Source: a bacterium 1XD42-54 (GTDB lineage Bacteria > Bacillota > Clostridia > Lachnospirales > Lachnospiraceae). From it: a stretch of DNA of 64,000 bases. Shown here one piece after another: positions 25,995 through 35,360 of the stretch. The stretch lies in contig RAZH01000004.1 of assembly GCA_003612585.1 (NCBI GenBank), positions 62,001 to 126,000 of the forward strand. The letters run 5' to 3'. Made by a program: the position numbers and the translations under genes. The notes under the pieces are model-generated. The model saw nothing but the letters and a program-made list of their open reading frames with translations. It did not search any database and was not told the DNA's origin. The first letter of the stretch is position 1, and every line of letters begins with the position of its first letter.

Positions 25995-27023
25995 TTACTT
26001 TTCTTCTTGATTCATTTTTCTCGATTCCAGATAAACTATATCATATATAGCCGGCAGCTCTGCGGAAAAAACCTGACCGGACAGATAGCCAAGCGCTCCG
26101 TCCATTTCAGGAAACTCAAGGCGGAAGGCATGGAGCAGCTGTCCGTAAAGATTATATTTTTTCCGGTAAAACCGATTCAGCGTTTCATCCCCGTATTTGG
26201 CATCTCCGAGAATCGGATGTCCGATAGAGGCAAGATGCGCGCGAATCTGATGGCTGCGTCCTGTGATCAGATGCACTTCCAGCATGGTCAGCCCCTGTGC
26301 GGAACTGATTACACGATACTGCGTCTCAATCGGCTTGTCCTCTTCTGTGCGCGGCGTCTGCGAAATTGTGACACGATTGGATGCAGTGTCTTTTGTCAGA
26401 TATCCTTTTAAGTGCTGCTCTCCTGTCATGGTTCCTTTCACAATACACCGGTAATATTTGCGCACCAGACGCTCTTTTAAGAGGCGGCTCATTGTCTGCA
26501 ATCCAATCAGGCTTTTTCCGGCAATGACGAGTCCGGAGGTATTCCGGTCCAGACGGTTGCACACAGCCGGATGAAAAAGCTGAAGCGCGTCCTGGGTAAT
26601 ACTTCCGTTTTCCAGAAGATATACCGTCAGATATTCAACCAGTGAAACGTCCTGCGGCTTTGCTTTTTGAGAAAGCATACCGGCTGGTTTGTTGATCAGA
26701 ACAATATGCTGATCTTCATATATAATCTTCAACTGGCAGTGCGCTCTTTCCAATGCTGCGGTTTTTCTCATTTTTGTAGAGGATTTTACCGGCTGAGGCT
26801 GTACGCCCTGGAATTTTACAATGGTATCTTCGGAAAGAAAGAGTTTCACCTCATCCCCGACACAAAGCAGTTCTTTGCCCTGCGCTTTTTTTCCATTCAG
26901 CGTAATGTTTTTCTTTCGCATCATTTTATACAGAAAGCTTGCCGGAGCCTCCCTGAGATACTTTCCAAGCAGCTTGTCGAGTCTCTGGCCAGATTCATTT
27001 TCTGTGATTTTAATCTCTCTCAT
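25995..27023 (-). CDS. RluA-family 23S rRNA pseudouridine synthase
   Basis: This 342-residue enzyme has an N-terminal S4 domain (GQRLDKLLGKYLREA) and the catalytic motif CNRLDRNTSGLVIAGKS with the key aspartate, where most members read HRLD. The RHQIRAH-like GRSHQIRAHLASIGHPILGD block is typical of RluC/RluD types. It should convert uridines in large-subunit rRNA. The two neighbours recU (15 bp) and the membrane protein (11 bp) are close on both sides. Confidence 0.92.
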   Translation of the reverse strand: MREIKITENESGQRLDKLLGKYLREAPASFLYKMMRKKNITLNGKKAQGKELLCVGDEVKLFLSEDTIVKFQGVQPQPVKSSTKMRKTAALERAHCQLKIIYEDQHIVLINKPAGMLSQKAKPQDVSLVEYLTVYLLENGSITQDALQLFHPAVCNRLDRNTSGLVIAGKSLIGLQTMSRLLKERLVRKYYRCIVKGTMTGEQHLKGYLTKDTASNRVTISQTPRTEEDKPIETQYRVISSAQGLTMLEVHLITGRSHQIRAHLASIGHPILGDAKYGDETLNRFYRKKYNLYGQLLHAFRLEFPEMDGALGYLSGQVFSAELPAIYDIVYLESRKMNQEEK

Positions 27024-27034
27024 TTCCCACCGTC

Positions 27035-27643
27035 CTACAGGGAAATCGCGAGCAGTGTATGATAAATCAGCTCTTCCCTTGATAAATCCGGATATCGTTC
27101 ATCGGGTGTAAACGAAATATCTTCCCGATAATGTCCCTGTTTCTGGCAGATCTCGGATGCCCTCTGGCAATATTTTTTTAATTCTGTCATAACTTTCACC
27201 TGCGCAGACGGATAGCCATTGATGGTCAGAATTTTGGAAATGTGCTTTTCCAGGTAAGCGGTGTCTGCTTTTTCATCCGGCGTGTAGCATACAACCTGAT
27301 CGCCGCAGACAAGCAGCGCATTGACCGGCGTGGTGTGCTCATAAGCAGTAAATACCAGTTCGTAGCCGGATACCAGATTTCCGTTAGCCTTTTTTGCCGC
27401 TTCATAGGTAGCGGTGTCTATTGATTTTTGCATCATAATCATAATCAGCCCGACCAGTGATTTGCAGGCAGGAAGACAGCCCAAAATAGCAACAAAGGTA
27501 AAAAGATTCAGCTTTGTTTTTGTCTGTATATATCCGGTCACATAAATAACCAGCGGTATCAGGAACAGAATAAACGTAATCAGGAAGGTTTTCTTTTTCT
27601 GGTATTTGATATAACCATAGGTTCCTTTTTTTACTTTCTTCAT
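27035..27643 (-). CDS. Two-helix membrane protein, unknown function
   Basis: This 202-residue protein has a lysine-rich start, then two hydrophobic spans near 20-38 (FLITFILFLIPLVIYVTGY) and 45-70 (LFTFVAILGCLPACKSL on), leaving a cytoplasmic or extracellular tail of 130 residues. I do not recognise a domain. AAGGATGA precedes the ATG. It lies 4 bp after the YgiQ gene and 11 bp before the pseudouridine synthase, so co-expression is likely; a function cannot be inferred from this. Confidence 0.6.
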   Translation of the reverse strand: MKKVKKGTYGYIKYQKKKTFLITFILFLIPLVIYVTGYIQTKTKLNLFTFVAILGCLPACKSLVGLIMIMMQKSIDTATYEAAKKANGNLVSGYELVFTAYEHTTPVNALLVCGDQVVCYTPDEKADTAYLEKHISKILTINGYPSAQVKVMTELKKYCQRASEICQKQGHYREDISFTPDERYPDLSREELIYHTLLAISL

Positions 27644-27647
27644 GAGG

Positions 27648-29585
27648 TCATCCTTTCTTCTTTTTATGAACGTTTCGTATGGTTTTCTTTCTGGCTTTGG
27701 ACGATTTCTCAGGTAGTGCAGTGTGTTTCTTTCTCATAGTTCCACTTTCTTTTGGTCCTGTCCCGGGGACGTGTATCTCCTGGTTTTGCTGCCTGCGCGG
27801 TCGAATCAGGCATTTCGGGCCAAACCCAATCAGATCCTCACGGCCTGCAAGTTTCAGTGCTTCTTCGACCATCGCATAATTTTCAGGCTTTCTGTATTGG
27901 ATCAGCGCGCGCTGAAGCGCCTTATAATGCGGATTCTTTTCCACATACACAGGCTTCATCGTGCGCGGGTCAAGACCAGTGTAATACATGCACGTTGAGA
28001 TTGTGGATGGCGTCGGATAAAAATCTTGTACCTGTTCCGGCATAGATCCAAGCTCCCGCAGATAACAGGCAAGCTGAACGGCCTCTTTCATAGAGCATCC
28101 GGGATGTGAAGACATCAGATACGGCACAAGGAACTGATTCATCTTGTATTCCCGGTTCAGCCGGTGATATTTTTCTGTAAATTTAAGATAAACACTGTGA
28201 GGCGGTTTCCCCATCGTGTGAAGTACAGAATCTGCCACATGCTCCGGCGCAACTTTGAGCTGTCCACTGATGTGATGCTTCACAAGTTCCCGAAAAAATG
28301 TATCGTTCTGGTCTGCCAGAAGATAATCAAACCGAATTCCGGACCGGATAAATACTTTTTTTACTCTCGGAAGCGCACGGAGCTTTCTCAGAAGCTCCAC
28401 ATAATCGCTGTGGTCTGCACGCAGGTTTTTACACGGCGAAGGGAACAGGCACTGCCGATCCCGGCAGACGCCCCTGGTAAGCTGCTTTTCACAGGACGGC
28501 TGACGGAAATTAGCCGTAGGCCCTCCTACGTCATGAATATAGCCTTTAAAATCAGGTTCTTCCGTCATAGCCGCCGCCTCCTGCAGAATGGATGCATGGC
28601 TGCGTGTCTGGATGATACGCCCCTGATGGAAGGTGAGCGCACAGAAATTGCAGCCACCAAAACAGCCACGATTGCTGACGAGGCTGAATTTTACTTCCGA
28701 TATGGCCGGAATCCCGCCTGCTTCGTCATACATCGGATGCCACGTTCTGCAATATGGCAGGTCATACACATCGTCCATTTCCTGTGTTGTAAGTGGTTTT
28801 GCCGGAGGATTCTGTACCACATACACCGTTCCGTATGGCTCGACAAGCCGCTGCCCGGTAAACGGATCTGTGCTGCAATATTGCCGGTAAAAGCTTTCTG
28901 CATAGTTTCGTTTTTCCCTGCACAATGCTTCGTAATCCGGCAAAAGAACGTAATCATAAACCTGTTCCAGATGTTTGGTCCGGTAACAGGTCCCATCCAC
29001 AAAGGTGATATCGGAGATTGCCATCCCAGAGCGCAGAGCGTCTGCAATCTCTACAATAGAACGTTCCCCCATACCGTAAGAAATCAGATTTGCTCCGCTG
29101 TCCATCAAAATAGAACGCTTCAGAGAATCTGACCAGTAATCATAATGCGCCAGACGGCGCAGACTTGCCTCAATCCCGCCTGCAATAATCGGAACATCCT
29201 TATATGCCCGGCGGATCAGATTGCAGTATACAACGACTGCGTAATCCGGCCGCCGCCCCATGACGCCGCCAGGCGTGTAGGCGTCTGTTTTGCGGTGTTT
29301 TTTCGACACAGAATAGTGATTTACCATGGAATCCATGTTTCCGGCCGTTACCAAAAAGCCGAGCCGCGGTTTTCCAAGCGCTTTTACACTCTCCACGTCC
29401 TTCCAGTCAGGCTGTGCCAGAATGCCGACCGTGTAGCCATGAGCTTCCAGAACCCGGCTGATTACGGCATGTCCAAACGACGGATGATCTACATAGGCGT
29501 CGCCTGTCACATATACAAAATCAAGCTGTTCTATCCCCCGCTTCTGAAGCTCTGCCATAGTTGTCGGAAGAAATCTTCTGTTCAT
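27648..29585 (-). CDS. YgiQ-family radical SAM protein
   Basis: This 645-residue protein contains the radical SAM cluster motif NRGCFGGCNFCALTFHQGR after a large N-terminal domain (GDAYVDHPSFGHAVISRVLE, GGIEASLRRLAHYDYW). APEHVADSVLHTMGKP and the Lys/Arg-rich tail are typical of the family (UPF0313). The substrate is unknown. The start at 29585 has GGAGG upstream, giving the canonical MNRRFLPTTM N-terminus. Confidence 0.93.
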   Translation of the reverse strand: MNRRFLPTTMAELQKRGIEQLDFVYVTGDAYVDHPSFGHAVISRVLEAHGYTVGILAQPDWKDVESVKALGKPRLGFLVTAGNMDSMVNHYSVSKKHRKTDAYTPGGVMGRRPDYAVVVYCNLIRRAYKDVPIIAGGIEASLRRLAHYDYWSDSLKRSILMDSGANLISYGMGERSIVEIADALRSGMAISDITFVDGTCYRTKHLEQVYDYVLLPDYEALCREKRNYAESFYRQYCSTDPFTGQRLVEPYGTVYVVQNPPAKPLTTQEMDDVYDLPYCRTWHPMYDEAGGIPAISEVKFSLVSNRGCFGGCNFCALTFHQGRIIQTRSHASILQEAAAMTEEPDFKGYIHDVGGPTANFRQPSCEKQLTRGVCRDRQCLFPSPCKNLRADHSDYVELLRKLRALPRVKKVFIRSGIRFDYLLADQNDTFFRELVKHHISGQLKVAPEHVADSVLHTMGKPPHSVYLKFTEKYHRLNREYKMNQFLVPYLMSSHPGCSMKEAVQLACYLRELGSMPEQVQDFYPTPSTISTCMYYTGLDPRTMKPVYVEKNPHYKALQRALIQYRKPENYAMVEEALKLAGREDLIGFGPKCLIRPRRQQNQEIHVPGTGPKESGTMRKKHTALPEKSSKARKKTIRNVHKKKKG

Positions 29586-29606
29586 ATTTATTTCCTCCAT
29601 CTGTCT

Positions 29607-30296
29607 TTAGGGAGTCTCTGCGAGCGCCTCATATGTACCGTCCGCAATTTCATCATACGATCTGATATAATAATCTGCCAGGCGCCGGATTTCCTGCTTT
29701 AGATGGGCCGAAAAAGCATCTTCTACGGCACATACTTTCATTCCCGCATTTTTGCCTGCCAGAATCCCCTCTGGGATATCCTCAAACACGAGACAATCCT
29801 GTGGCTGTACACCGAGCGATCTGGCTGCCAGCAGGTAAACATCCGGCGCAGGCTTGCCTTTTGGCACATCACAGGAAATCGTAATGCTGTCAAAAAAATC
29901 AGCAACATGATTGGAACGCAGGCATGCCGTAATCAGTTCCCGGCTGTTGCTGCTTGCAATCCCAAGAGGGATTTTCGCCGCTCTTAGCTCTTGCAAAAAT
30001 GCCGCTGCTCCGGACTTTAAGGTGACATGTTTTGCATACTGCTCATACGCCAGACGATTCCATTCTTTTTTGATCTCATCAAGTGACTCTGGAAGCTGAA
30101 AACGTTTTTTGAAATACTCGGCGGTCTCGGTAAAGCTCATGCCGGCAATGTCATCCTGCAAATCCTCCGGAAGCGTCTGTCCGTATCTGCCTAGATACTC
30201 AATATCAATATCAGTCCAGACCCACATAGAATCCATCAAAGTTCCATCCAGGTCAAAAATAACAGCATTTATTCCGGTTAACATTTCTGTCAGCAT
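29607..30296 (-). CDS. HAD-superfamily phosphatase, beta-phosphoglucomutase-like
   Basis: This 229-residue hydrolase carries all HAD motifs: I in VIFDLDGTLMDS, II in GIASSNS, III the lysine of KGKPAPDVYLLAA and IV in CLVFEDIPEGILAGKNAGM. The Glu-Asp of motif IV and the cap inserted after motif I mark the beta-phosphoglucomutase/phosphatase subfamily. A sugar or nucleotide monophosphate is the likely substrate, not defined. AGGAGG precedes the ATG at 30296. Confidence 0.88.
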   Translation of the reverse strand: MLTEMLTGINAVIFDLDGTLMDSMWVWTDIDIEYLGRYGQTLPEDLQDDIAGMSFTETAEYFKKRFQLPESLDEIKKEWNRLAYEQYAKHVTLKSGAAAFLQELRAAKIPLGIASSNSRELITACLRSNHVADFFDSITISCDVPKGKPAPDVYLLAARSLGVQPQDCLVFEDIPEGILAGKNAGMKVCAVEDAFSAHLKQEIRRLADYYIRSYDEIADGTYEALAETP

Positions 30297-30322
30297 CTTT
30301 TCTCCTCCTGTTTCTGGCCCCA

Positions 30323-31039
30323 TCAAGGCTGCAGAAGCTTGTCTTTTTCATCCTGTGTCAGTTCTCGCCACATTCCTGGCGCAAGCGCTTCATCCAACGC
30401 AATTCCCGCCATGGAAATCCGCTTCAGATATAAAACCTGACCGCCGCGGGCTGCAAACATCCGCTTGATCTGATGAAATTTTCCTTCACGCAAGGTAACT
30501 TCAGCCTCGGAAATTTCACCGGATTTTAAAATATGAAGCCGTGCAGGCAGTGTGGGTTTCTTTTCCCCGATTTCCATGCCTTCTGCAAAAGCAGTCACAT
30601 CCTCTTCCGAAAGAGAACCGTTTACCCGGACAAAATACGTCTTTTCTACATGATATTTCGGAGAAAGCATACGATGGGCCAGGTCTCCGTCATTCATCAG
30701 AATAACCAGGCCTTCCGTATCAATATCAAGCCGCCCCACCGGAAACAGCTCTTCCTTACGCGGATGGTCGATATAATCCAGAACCGTTTTCTGCAAGCGG
30801 TCTGAAGTAGCTGTAATACACCCGCCTGGTTTGTGAAGCATCAATGCCACAAAACTTTCGTATTGCAAAAGCTTTCCCTGATATGTAATCTGATCTTTTT
30901 CCGAATCAATTTTCTGTTCCGGTTTTTTTACCGTTTCACCGTTTACCTGCACCATCCCGTTTTTCAGGTACTTTTTTACCTCACTTCTTGTTCCGACGCC
31001 GGCCTGGGTCAGAAACCTGTCCAAACGTATCATTTCCAT
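30323..31039 (-). CDS. rsuA: RsuA-family 16S rRNA pseudouridine synthase
   Basis: This 238-residue enzyme has an S4 domain (IRLDRFLTQAGVGTRSEVKK) and the catalytic block FPVGRLDIDTEGLVILMNDG with the aspartate of RLD. EGKFHQIKRMFAARGGQV is the usual C-terminal signature. E. coli RsuA modifies U516 of 16S rRNA; related members act on 23S. It is three bases from the RsmF-like methyltransferase, an RNA-modification pair. Confidence 0.9.
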   Translation of the reverse strand: MEMIRLDRFLTQAGVGTRSEVKKYLKNGMVQVNGETVKKPEQKIDSEKDQITYQGKLLQYESFVALMLHKPGGCITATSDRLQKTVLDYIDHPRKEELFPVGRLDIDTEGLVILMNDGDLAHRMLSPKYHVEKTYFVRVNGSLSEEDVTAFAEGMEIGEKKPTLPARLHILKSGEISEAEVTLREGKFHQIKRMFAARGGQVLYLKRISMAGIALDEALAPGMWRELTQDEKDKLLQP

Positions 31040-31042
31040 TGT

Positions 31043-32479
31043 CTACTGAAGCCTCCAGCCGGGATAATATTTATTTCTGACACTTCCGTTTACGTATTTT
31101 CCCCATCCAAGGCCAAAGCCATCTACACAGATGAGTATCCATCCTTTTTGTTTCTGCGCTGCCTCTTCTTCTGTGGTCAGCTCCAGCGTTTCTCCCTTCA
31201 GATACCGAAGTACCCTTGTGTCTGAAGCACTTAAATTCAAAACACAGGGAAAGGAGGATGCGTCAAGCAGCATCGCGAGAGCCTGGGAAGGTTCAAAACG
31301 TTTGCTTTTGAAAGTTCCGAGAAGGATTCCGGTGCGTAGATATCGAATCTTTTGCGGCAAATGGTATGGCGGCAGTAGGAAACACTGTTCTCCAAGCTGT
31401 GCAAAAACAAAGCTTTTTTGAAATTTTTCCGGCAACTGCTGCAAAAAGTCTCTTACTTCCTCTGGTATTTTACTGTGATTTTTACGCAGCTCACTCTCTG
31501 AATACAATGCAAGAGACGCATTTTCTGTATGCTTTTTTGTATGAGATTCCGTTGTCTGGTTGCTCTGTATTTCCGCTTCCGTCAAAGCGGAACGCTTTCT
31601 CATAAGCGCAAAAAAATGGCCTTCTCCTTTGATCTTATGCGGCCAGAGTCGAATGCTCTTTTCACATGGCGCTTTCCCGGATGAAAATCCGTCCGTCAGC
31701 TCAGGCTGTACCAGTTCCAGCTCCGGGTATCGCAAAAGCACGGCAGCGACTGTTTCTTCATCCTCGGCCTCTGAGAAGGTACACGTTGAATAGGCAAGCA
31801 GCCCGCCCGGCTTTAGCATCTGCACCGCACAGTCAAGAATCTCCAGCTGTAAAGGTATGTATGTCTCGGGCCCCCGTTCCTCCCATGCTTCCATGAGGGA
31901 ATGATCTTTGCGGAACATTCCCTCTCCGGAGCAAGGCGCATCCACCAGAATCTTATCAAAGCAACAACCAAACTGTTCCAGTAGTTTCTGAGGGGTTTCC
32001 GCTGTGATACAACAGTTGGCAGAACCCCAGACAGCAAGGTTTTTCACAAGCGCTTTTGCTCTGCTGGCGCTGACGTCATTTGAAATCAGAAGTCCGCTTC
32101 CCTGAAGCCTTGATACCAGTTCCGTTGATTTTCCACCCGGTGCTGCGCACAGATCGAGTACAATATCTCCTTCTTCGATGGGAAGTCTCGCAGCCGGCAG
32201 CATGGCGCTTGGTTCCTGGACGTAATAAAGTCCTGCAAAATAATACGGATGTTTGGTTGCATGTTCGTCTTTGTGATAGTAGAAGCCGTTTTCGCACCAT
32301 GGTACTGGTGACAAGTGAAATGGTATCTTTGATAAAAAATCTTCTACGGATATTTTTCCGGTATTTACCCGGATTCCACTGTATTCTTCATCGGAAAAAC
32401 AAGCCAGAAAAGAATCAAATTCCTCTCCGAGCTGTTTTTTCATCCGATCCATAAAAGTCTTCGGAAGTACTGGTATCAC
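31043..32479 (-). CDS. RsmB/RsmF-type rRNA 5-methylcytosine methyltransferase
   Basis: This 478-residue protein methylates cytosine in rRNA. The SAM site VLDLCAAPGGKST is followed by the catalytic motif VDAPCSGEGMFR and the second cysteine motif YSTCTF. The C-terminal 180 residues resemble the PUA-like tail of RsmF. The start is GTG at 32479, directly after the RelQ stop, with GGAGGAAACG upstream. The length agrees with RsmF (about 450-480). Confidence 0.92.
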   Translation of the reverse strand: MIPVLPKTFMDRMKKQLGEEFDSFLACFSDEEYSGIRVNTGKISVEDFLSKIPFHLSPVPWCENGFYYHKDEHATKHPYYFAGLYYVQEPSAMLPAARLPIEEGDIVLDLCAAPGGKSTELVSRLQGSGLLISNDVSASRAKALVKNLAVWGSANCCITAETPQKLLEQFGCCFDKILVDAPCSGEGMFRKDHSLMEAWEERGPETYIPLQLEILDCAVQMLKPGGLLAYSTCTFSEAEDEETVAAVLLRYPELELVQPELTDGFSSGKAPCEKSIRLWPHKIKGEGHFFALMRKRSALTEAEIQSNQTTESHTKKHTENASLALYSESELRKNHSKIPEEVRDFLQQLPEKFQKSFVFAQLGEQCFLLPPYHLPQKIRYLRTGILLGTFKSKRFEPSQALAMLLDASSFPCVLNLSASDTRVLRYLKGETLELTTEEEAAQKQKGWILICVDGFGLGWGKYVNGSVRNKYYPGWRLQ

Positions 32480-33295
32480 TTACGTTTCCTCCATTGAGAA
32501 GGACTGCGCCCGGTAGCCCTCCGCGATAATATCCAGCTCTCTGCCAAAGCGATTCAGCTGGTCAATGTCATTCAGTTCGTAAATGCGATAAAATTCATCC
32601 TGGATTTTCAGTACCTCCCGCTCATTGGCGATTCCGTATAGATTCTGAAGATTATTCAGAATATCAGAGACCAGCTTTGTATGTATTTGGAAGGAATTCT
32701 GGGCATCCATAATCTCACTGCGCACAAAGGACATTTCATTGTCAAGCGCAATAATTGCATTTGCCGCATTCATCAGTTTTTCACGGATATGATCCGGGAT
32801 ATTTTTCTTGTATTTATACTGTAAGGAGTGCTCGATGGTAGACCAAAAATTCATGGCCAGCGTGCGGATCTGAATCTCGACTTTTATCTTCCTGCTTCCC
32901 TGCAACGTCTGTACCTCATAATGGACGATCATATGATAGCTGCGGTATCCGCTGTCTTTCATATGATTGATATAATCGCGCTCCTTGATAACTTCCATGT
33001 CCGTTCGCCTGCGGATAATTTCCACAACCTTTTCAATATCCTCGACAAACTGACAGATGATGCGGACGCCGGCTATATCGACAAGCTTATCTTCAATCTC
33101 GCTGATGTAAATTCTTTTCTTCTGTGCTTTATCCAAAATACTAGCAATTGTTTTTACGCGTCCCGTTACCTGCTCAATCGGGCAGTACTGCCCCTGGTTC
33201 CGGTGTTCTTGCATCAAATGCTCAAATTTTACAATGAGCTCTTTTACCGCCAGATCATATGGAGTCAATATCTCACGCCATAACTGTATTTCCAT
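32480..33295 (-). CDS. relQ: Small alarmone synthetase, RelQ-type
   Basis: This 271-residue protein has only the (p)ppGpp synthetase domain (PF04607): VTGRVKTIASILDKAQKK, DIAGVRIICQFVEDI, RDYINHMKDSGYRSYHMIVH and KVEIQIRTLAMNFWSTIEH. The hydrolase, TGS and ACT domains of full-length Rel are missing. Such small synthetases raise pppGpp during cell-wall or oxidative stress. A TTGCAA-N17-TATTAT promoter precedes it, GGAGG stands before the ATG, and the RsmF-like gene starts one base after the stop. Confidence 0.93.
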   Translation of the reverse strand: MEIQLWREILTPYDLAVKELIVKFEHLMQEHRNQGQYCPIEQVTGRVKTIASILDKAQKKRIYISEIEDKLVDIAGVRIICQFVEDIEKVVEIIRRRTDMEVIKERDYINHMKDSGYRSYHMIVHYEVQTLQGSRKIKVEIQIRTLAMNFWSTIEHSLQYKYKKNIPDHIREKLMNAANAIIALDNEMSFVRSEIMDAQNSFQIHTKLVSDILNNLQNLYGIANEREVLKIQDEFYRIYELNDIDQLNRFGRELDIIAEGYRAQSFSMEET

Positions 33296-33369
33296 AGGTT
33301 ACCTCCAGTCGGACTGTGTCCGCATCACTTACCCGGTGATCCCGGAATCGTGGTTAGCCTTAAATAAAT

Positions 33370-33398
33370 ATAATAACATATTTATACACAAGTTGCAA
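33370..33398 (-). promoter_or_regulatory. Promoter of the RelQ-RsmF-RsuA run
   Basis: TTGCAA (33393-33398) and TATTAT (33370-33375) stand 17 bp apart on the minus strand. The leader to the ATG at 33295 is about 68 nt. Besides this promoter the gap 33296-33473 holds nothing else that I can see. Confidence 0.65.
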
Positions 33399-33473
33399 TG
33401 AATCGTTTACACCTCAATACAGGCCTAAATCTTCTTAAAAATAATTTTTAACCAATTACTTGTTGCCGGTATT

Positions 33474-34307
33474 TTACAAATATTGCCGCACATAATTCAA
33501 AATCCAGTAAGGATTCACACTGAGTTCCTCGTACTCCTCTGTGCAAATATAAATCCCAAGATGCAGGTGTACATCGAATTTTCCCCTGGTTCCCTCCGGA
33601 CCGTAGCCGGTATCTCCCATTTTGCCAAGGACGGTTCCGGCCGTGACCACATCTCCTTCCTGAAAATCACGGCTGTATTGGTCAAGATGTGCATAATAAA
33701 AATAACCGCCGGAAGGACTTCTTATTCCAATCCGCCAGCCTCCCTTTTCCAGCCATCCGACTTTTTCGACAACTCCGTCCGTCATACTGACAACCGGATA
33801 ATGGCCTGGTATATTTTCGGAAGGCATTAAATCAGTCCCCTCATGGCCACGTTTTCCACCATAATTTCGTTCAAACATCCAACTGTTTTCAAATGTAATA
33901 TCATTTGACGGAACCGGAAAACATTCAATATCATTCCAGATTGCGCCATATGCAGATGCAAGTTTTTCATAACCTTCACTGTTGTATTTCAGCATCTGAT
34001 ACTTCCATTTAAGATACGCGGATTCATCCAAGCCGTATTCTCCTGAAAAGGGATGTCCCGGTGAAATACAGTTCCCGATCAGCATCAGTTCTCCGGGTGT
34101 CAACTGAGAGTTCTGTGACAGCTCAAAAAAAGGCTGCAGTTCCATTTCTGCCAGCCGCTGTTCACGAAACGAGGAAGCATCCGGCGCCACATAGGTCAGC
34201 CTGATTGCGATACTCTGCTGATATATAATTTGTGAAAGCCAGGAGGAAGTCAGAAACAACAGAAAGATCAACAGAAGGTAATGCAGAAATTGTTTGAAAT
34301 TTTTCAT
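33474..34307 (-). CDS. M23-family metallopeptidase, membrane-anchored
   Basis: This 277-residue protein has one N-terminal hydrophobic segment (about 8-28, YLLLIFLLFLTSSWLSQI) that anchors it outside, and a lysostaphin-type domain: KRGHEGTDL (HxxxD), DQYSRDFQEGDVVTAG and VHLHLGIYI (HxH). The zinc ligands are complete, so it should cut peptidoglycan or act in spore-wall remodelling. GGAG precedes the ATG. It is divergent from ylbJ across a 120-bp gap. Confidence 0.85.
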   Translation of the reverse strand: MKNFKQFLHYLLLIFLLFLTSSWLSQIIYQQSIAIRLTYVAPDASSFREQRLAEMELQPFFELSQNSQLTPGELMLIGNCISPGHPFSGEYGLDESAYLKWKYQMLKYNSEGYEKLASAYGAIWNDIECFPVPSNDITFENSWMFERNYGGKRGHEGTDLMPSENIPGHYPVVSMTDGVVEKVGWLEKGGWRIGIRSPSGGYFYYAHLDQYSRDFQEGDVVTAGTVLGKMGDTGYGPEGTRGKFDVHLHLGIYICTEEYEELSVNPYWILNYVRQYL

Positions 34308-34427
34308 TGCCAGGTACTCCGAAAAGGCTTCCTTCTATATATATGAACGGGCACAGACAGATAGACCATGTATATTCTTGCTTGTTTCCTACATATGTTA
34401 AAAGGACATGATCTTTTGAGGTTTGCC

Positions 34428-35360
34428 ATGCTCCTGCCAGGCCTTTTTATTTTCTTTCTCTATCTTCTCTTTTTTCCGGAAAACGCACTGGAAAGTACGC
34501 GTGCCGGACTGCTTTTATGGTATCATTCTGTACTTCCTGTATTGTTTCCTTTTATGCTGGTAAGCAGCCTCCTTCTGAAATTTGGTCTGATGGAACATGT
34601 CCCGGCCAGACTGACCAGGCCCTTTGAGAAAATTCTTGGTGTGAGTGTACACGGAGCATTTGCAGTATTAATTGGTTTTCTCTGTGGCTTTCCCATGGGA
34701 GCAAAAATAACTTCCGATCTTCAGGCAGAGGGAAAAATAAGTGAACGTGAAGCACATTATCTGTATGGTTTCGTCAATAATGTGAGCCCGGCTTTTCTTT
34801 TGTCGTATGTTTCTGTCAGTCAGATGGGGCTTCCGCAGTATAAATTACTTTTTTTGATGAACATTCTCGGTACCGCGCTGCTTTATGGATATGTTACCTC
34901 AAAAAACCTCAGAAAGGGCCATTCCGTGTCGCAGCCTGTTGTTCTTCATGCACTTGACCTTGCCGGAACCTATGAGATCATTGACAGCTGTATCTATTGC
35001 GCTGTTCTAAATACCGTAAAACTGGGCGTTTATATAACGGTATTTAAAATTATAAGCGATGCGGTCCTTGCTGTTCTCCCTTCCGGTAATCCGATCCTTC
35101 TGTTTCTTGGCGCATCCATTGAAGTGACCGGAGGCGTTCATCTGCTTGCTGTCTCACAGTTGTCCGTACATGTAAAATTTGTTCTGGTAAATGCACTCTG
35201 TGCATTCGGCGGACTGTCTGCTCTGGCACAGACCGTTTCCATTGCCGGACTGAAAGAAAAAACACTTTTTTATTATATAAAAAGCAGGGTAATGATTACC
35301 CTGCTCACGATCGCTTTTTCAATTTTTTCGATTCTATTCCTGAGGATCTTCCGGCTCTGA
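34428..35360 (+). CDS. ylbJ: Sporulation integral membrane protein YlbJ
   Basis: This 310-residue protein with about eight hydrophobic segments contains the nucleoside-recognition-like pattern LIGFLCGFPMGAKITSDLQAEG and FVNNVSPAFLLSYVSV. In Bacillus YlbJ is needed for cortex assembly and is transcribed in the mother cell under sigma-E. The start at 34428 has GAGG seven bases upstream; the frame to 34368 has no ribosome-binding site. Its 3' end overlaps the convergent coiled-coil gene by 27 bp. In Bacillus it also neighbours coaD and rsmD, as here. Confidence 0.87.
   Translation: MLLPGLFIFFLYLLFFPENALESTRAGLLLWYHSVLPVLFPFMLVSSLLLKFGLMEHVPARLTRPFEKILGVSVHGAFAVLIGFLCGFPMGAKITSDLQAEGKISEREAHYLYGFVNNVSPAFLLSYVSVSQMGLPQYKLLFLMNILGTALLYGYVTSKNLRKGHSVSQPVVLHALDLAGTYEIIDSCIYCAVLNTVKLGVYITVFKIISDAVLAVLPSGNPILLFLGASIEVTGGVHLLAVSQLSVHVKFVLVNALCAFGGLSALAQTVSIAGLKEKTLFYYIKSRVMITLLTIAFSIFSILFLRIFRL

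Noticed and set aside
28164-29132. 322-residue plus-strand frame
   Set aside because: It is wholly antisense to the YgiQ-family gene, whose motifs are intact, and has no ribosome-binding site or recognisable domain.
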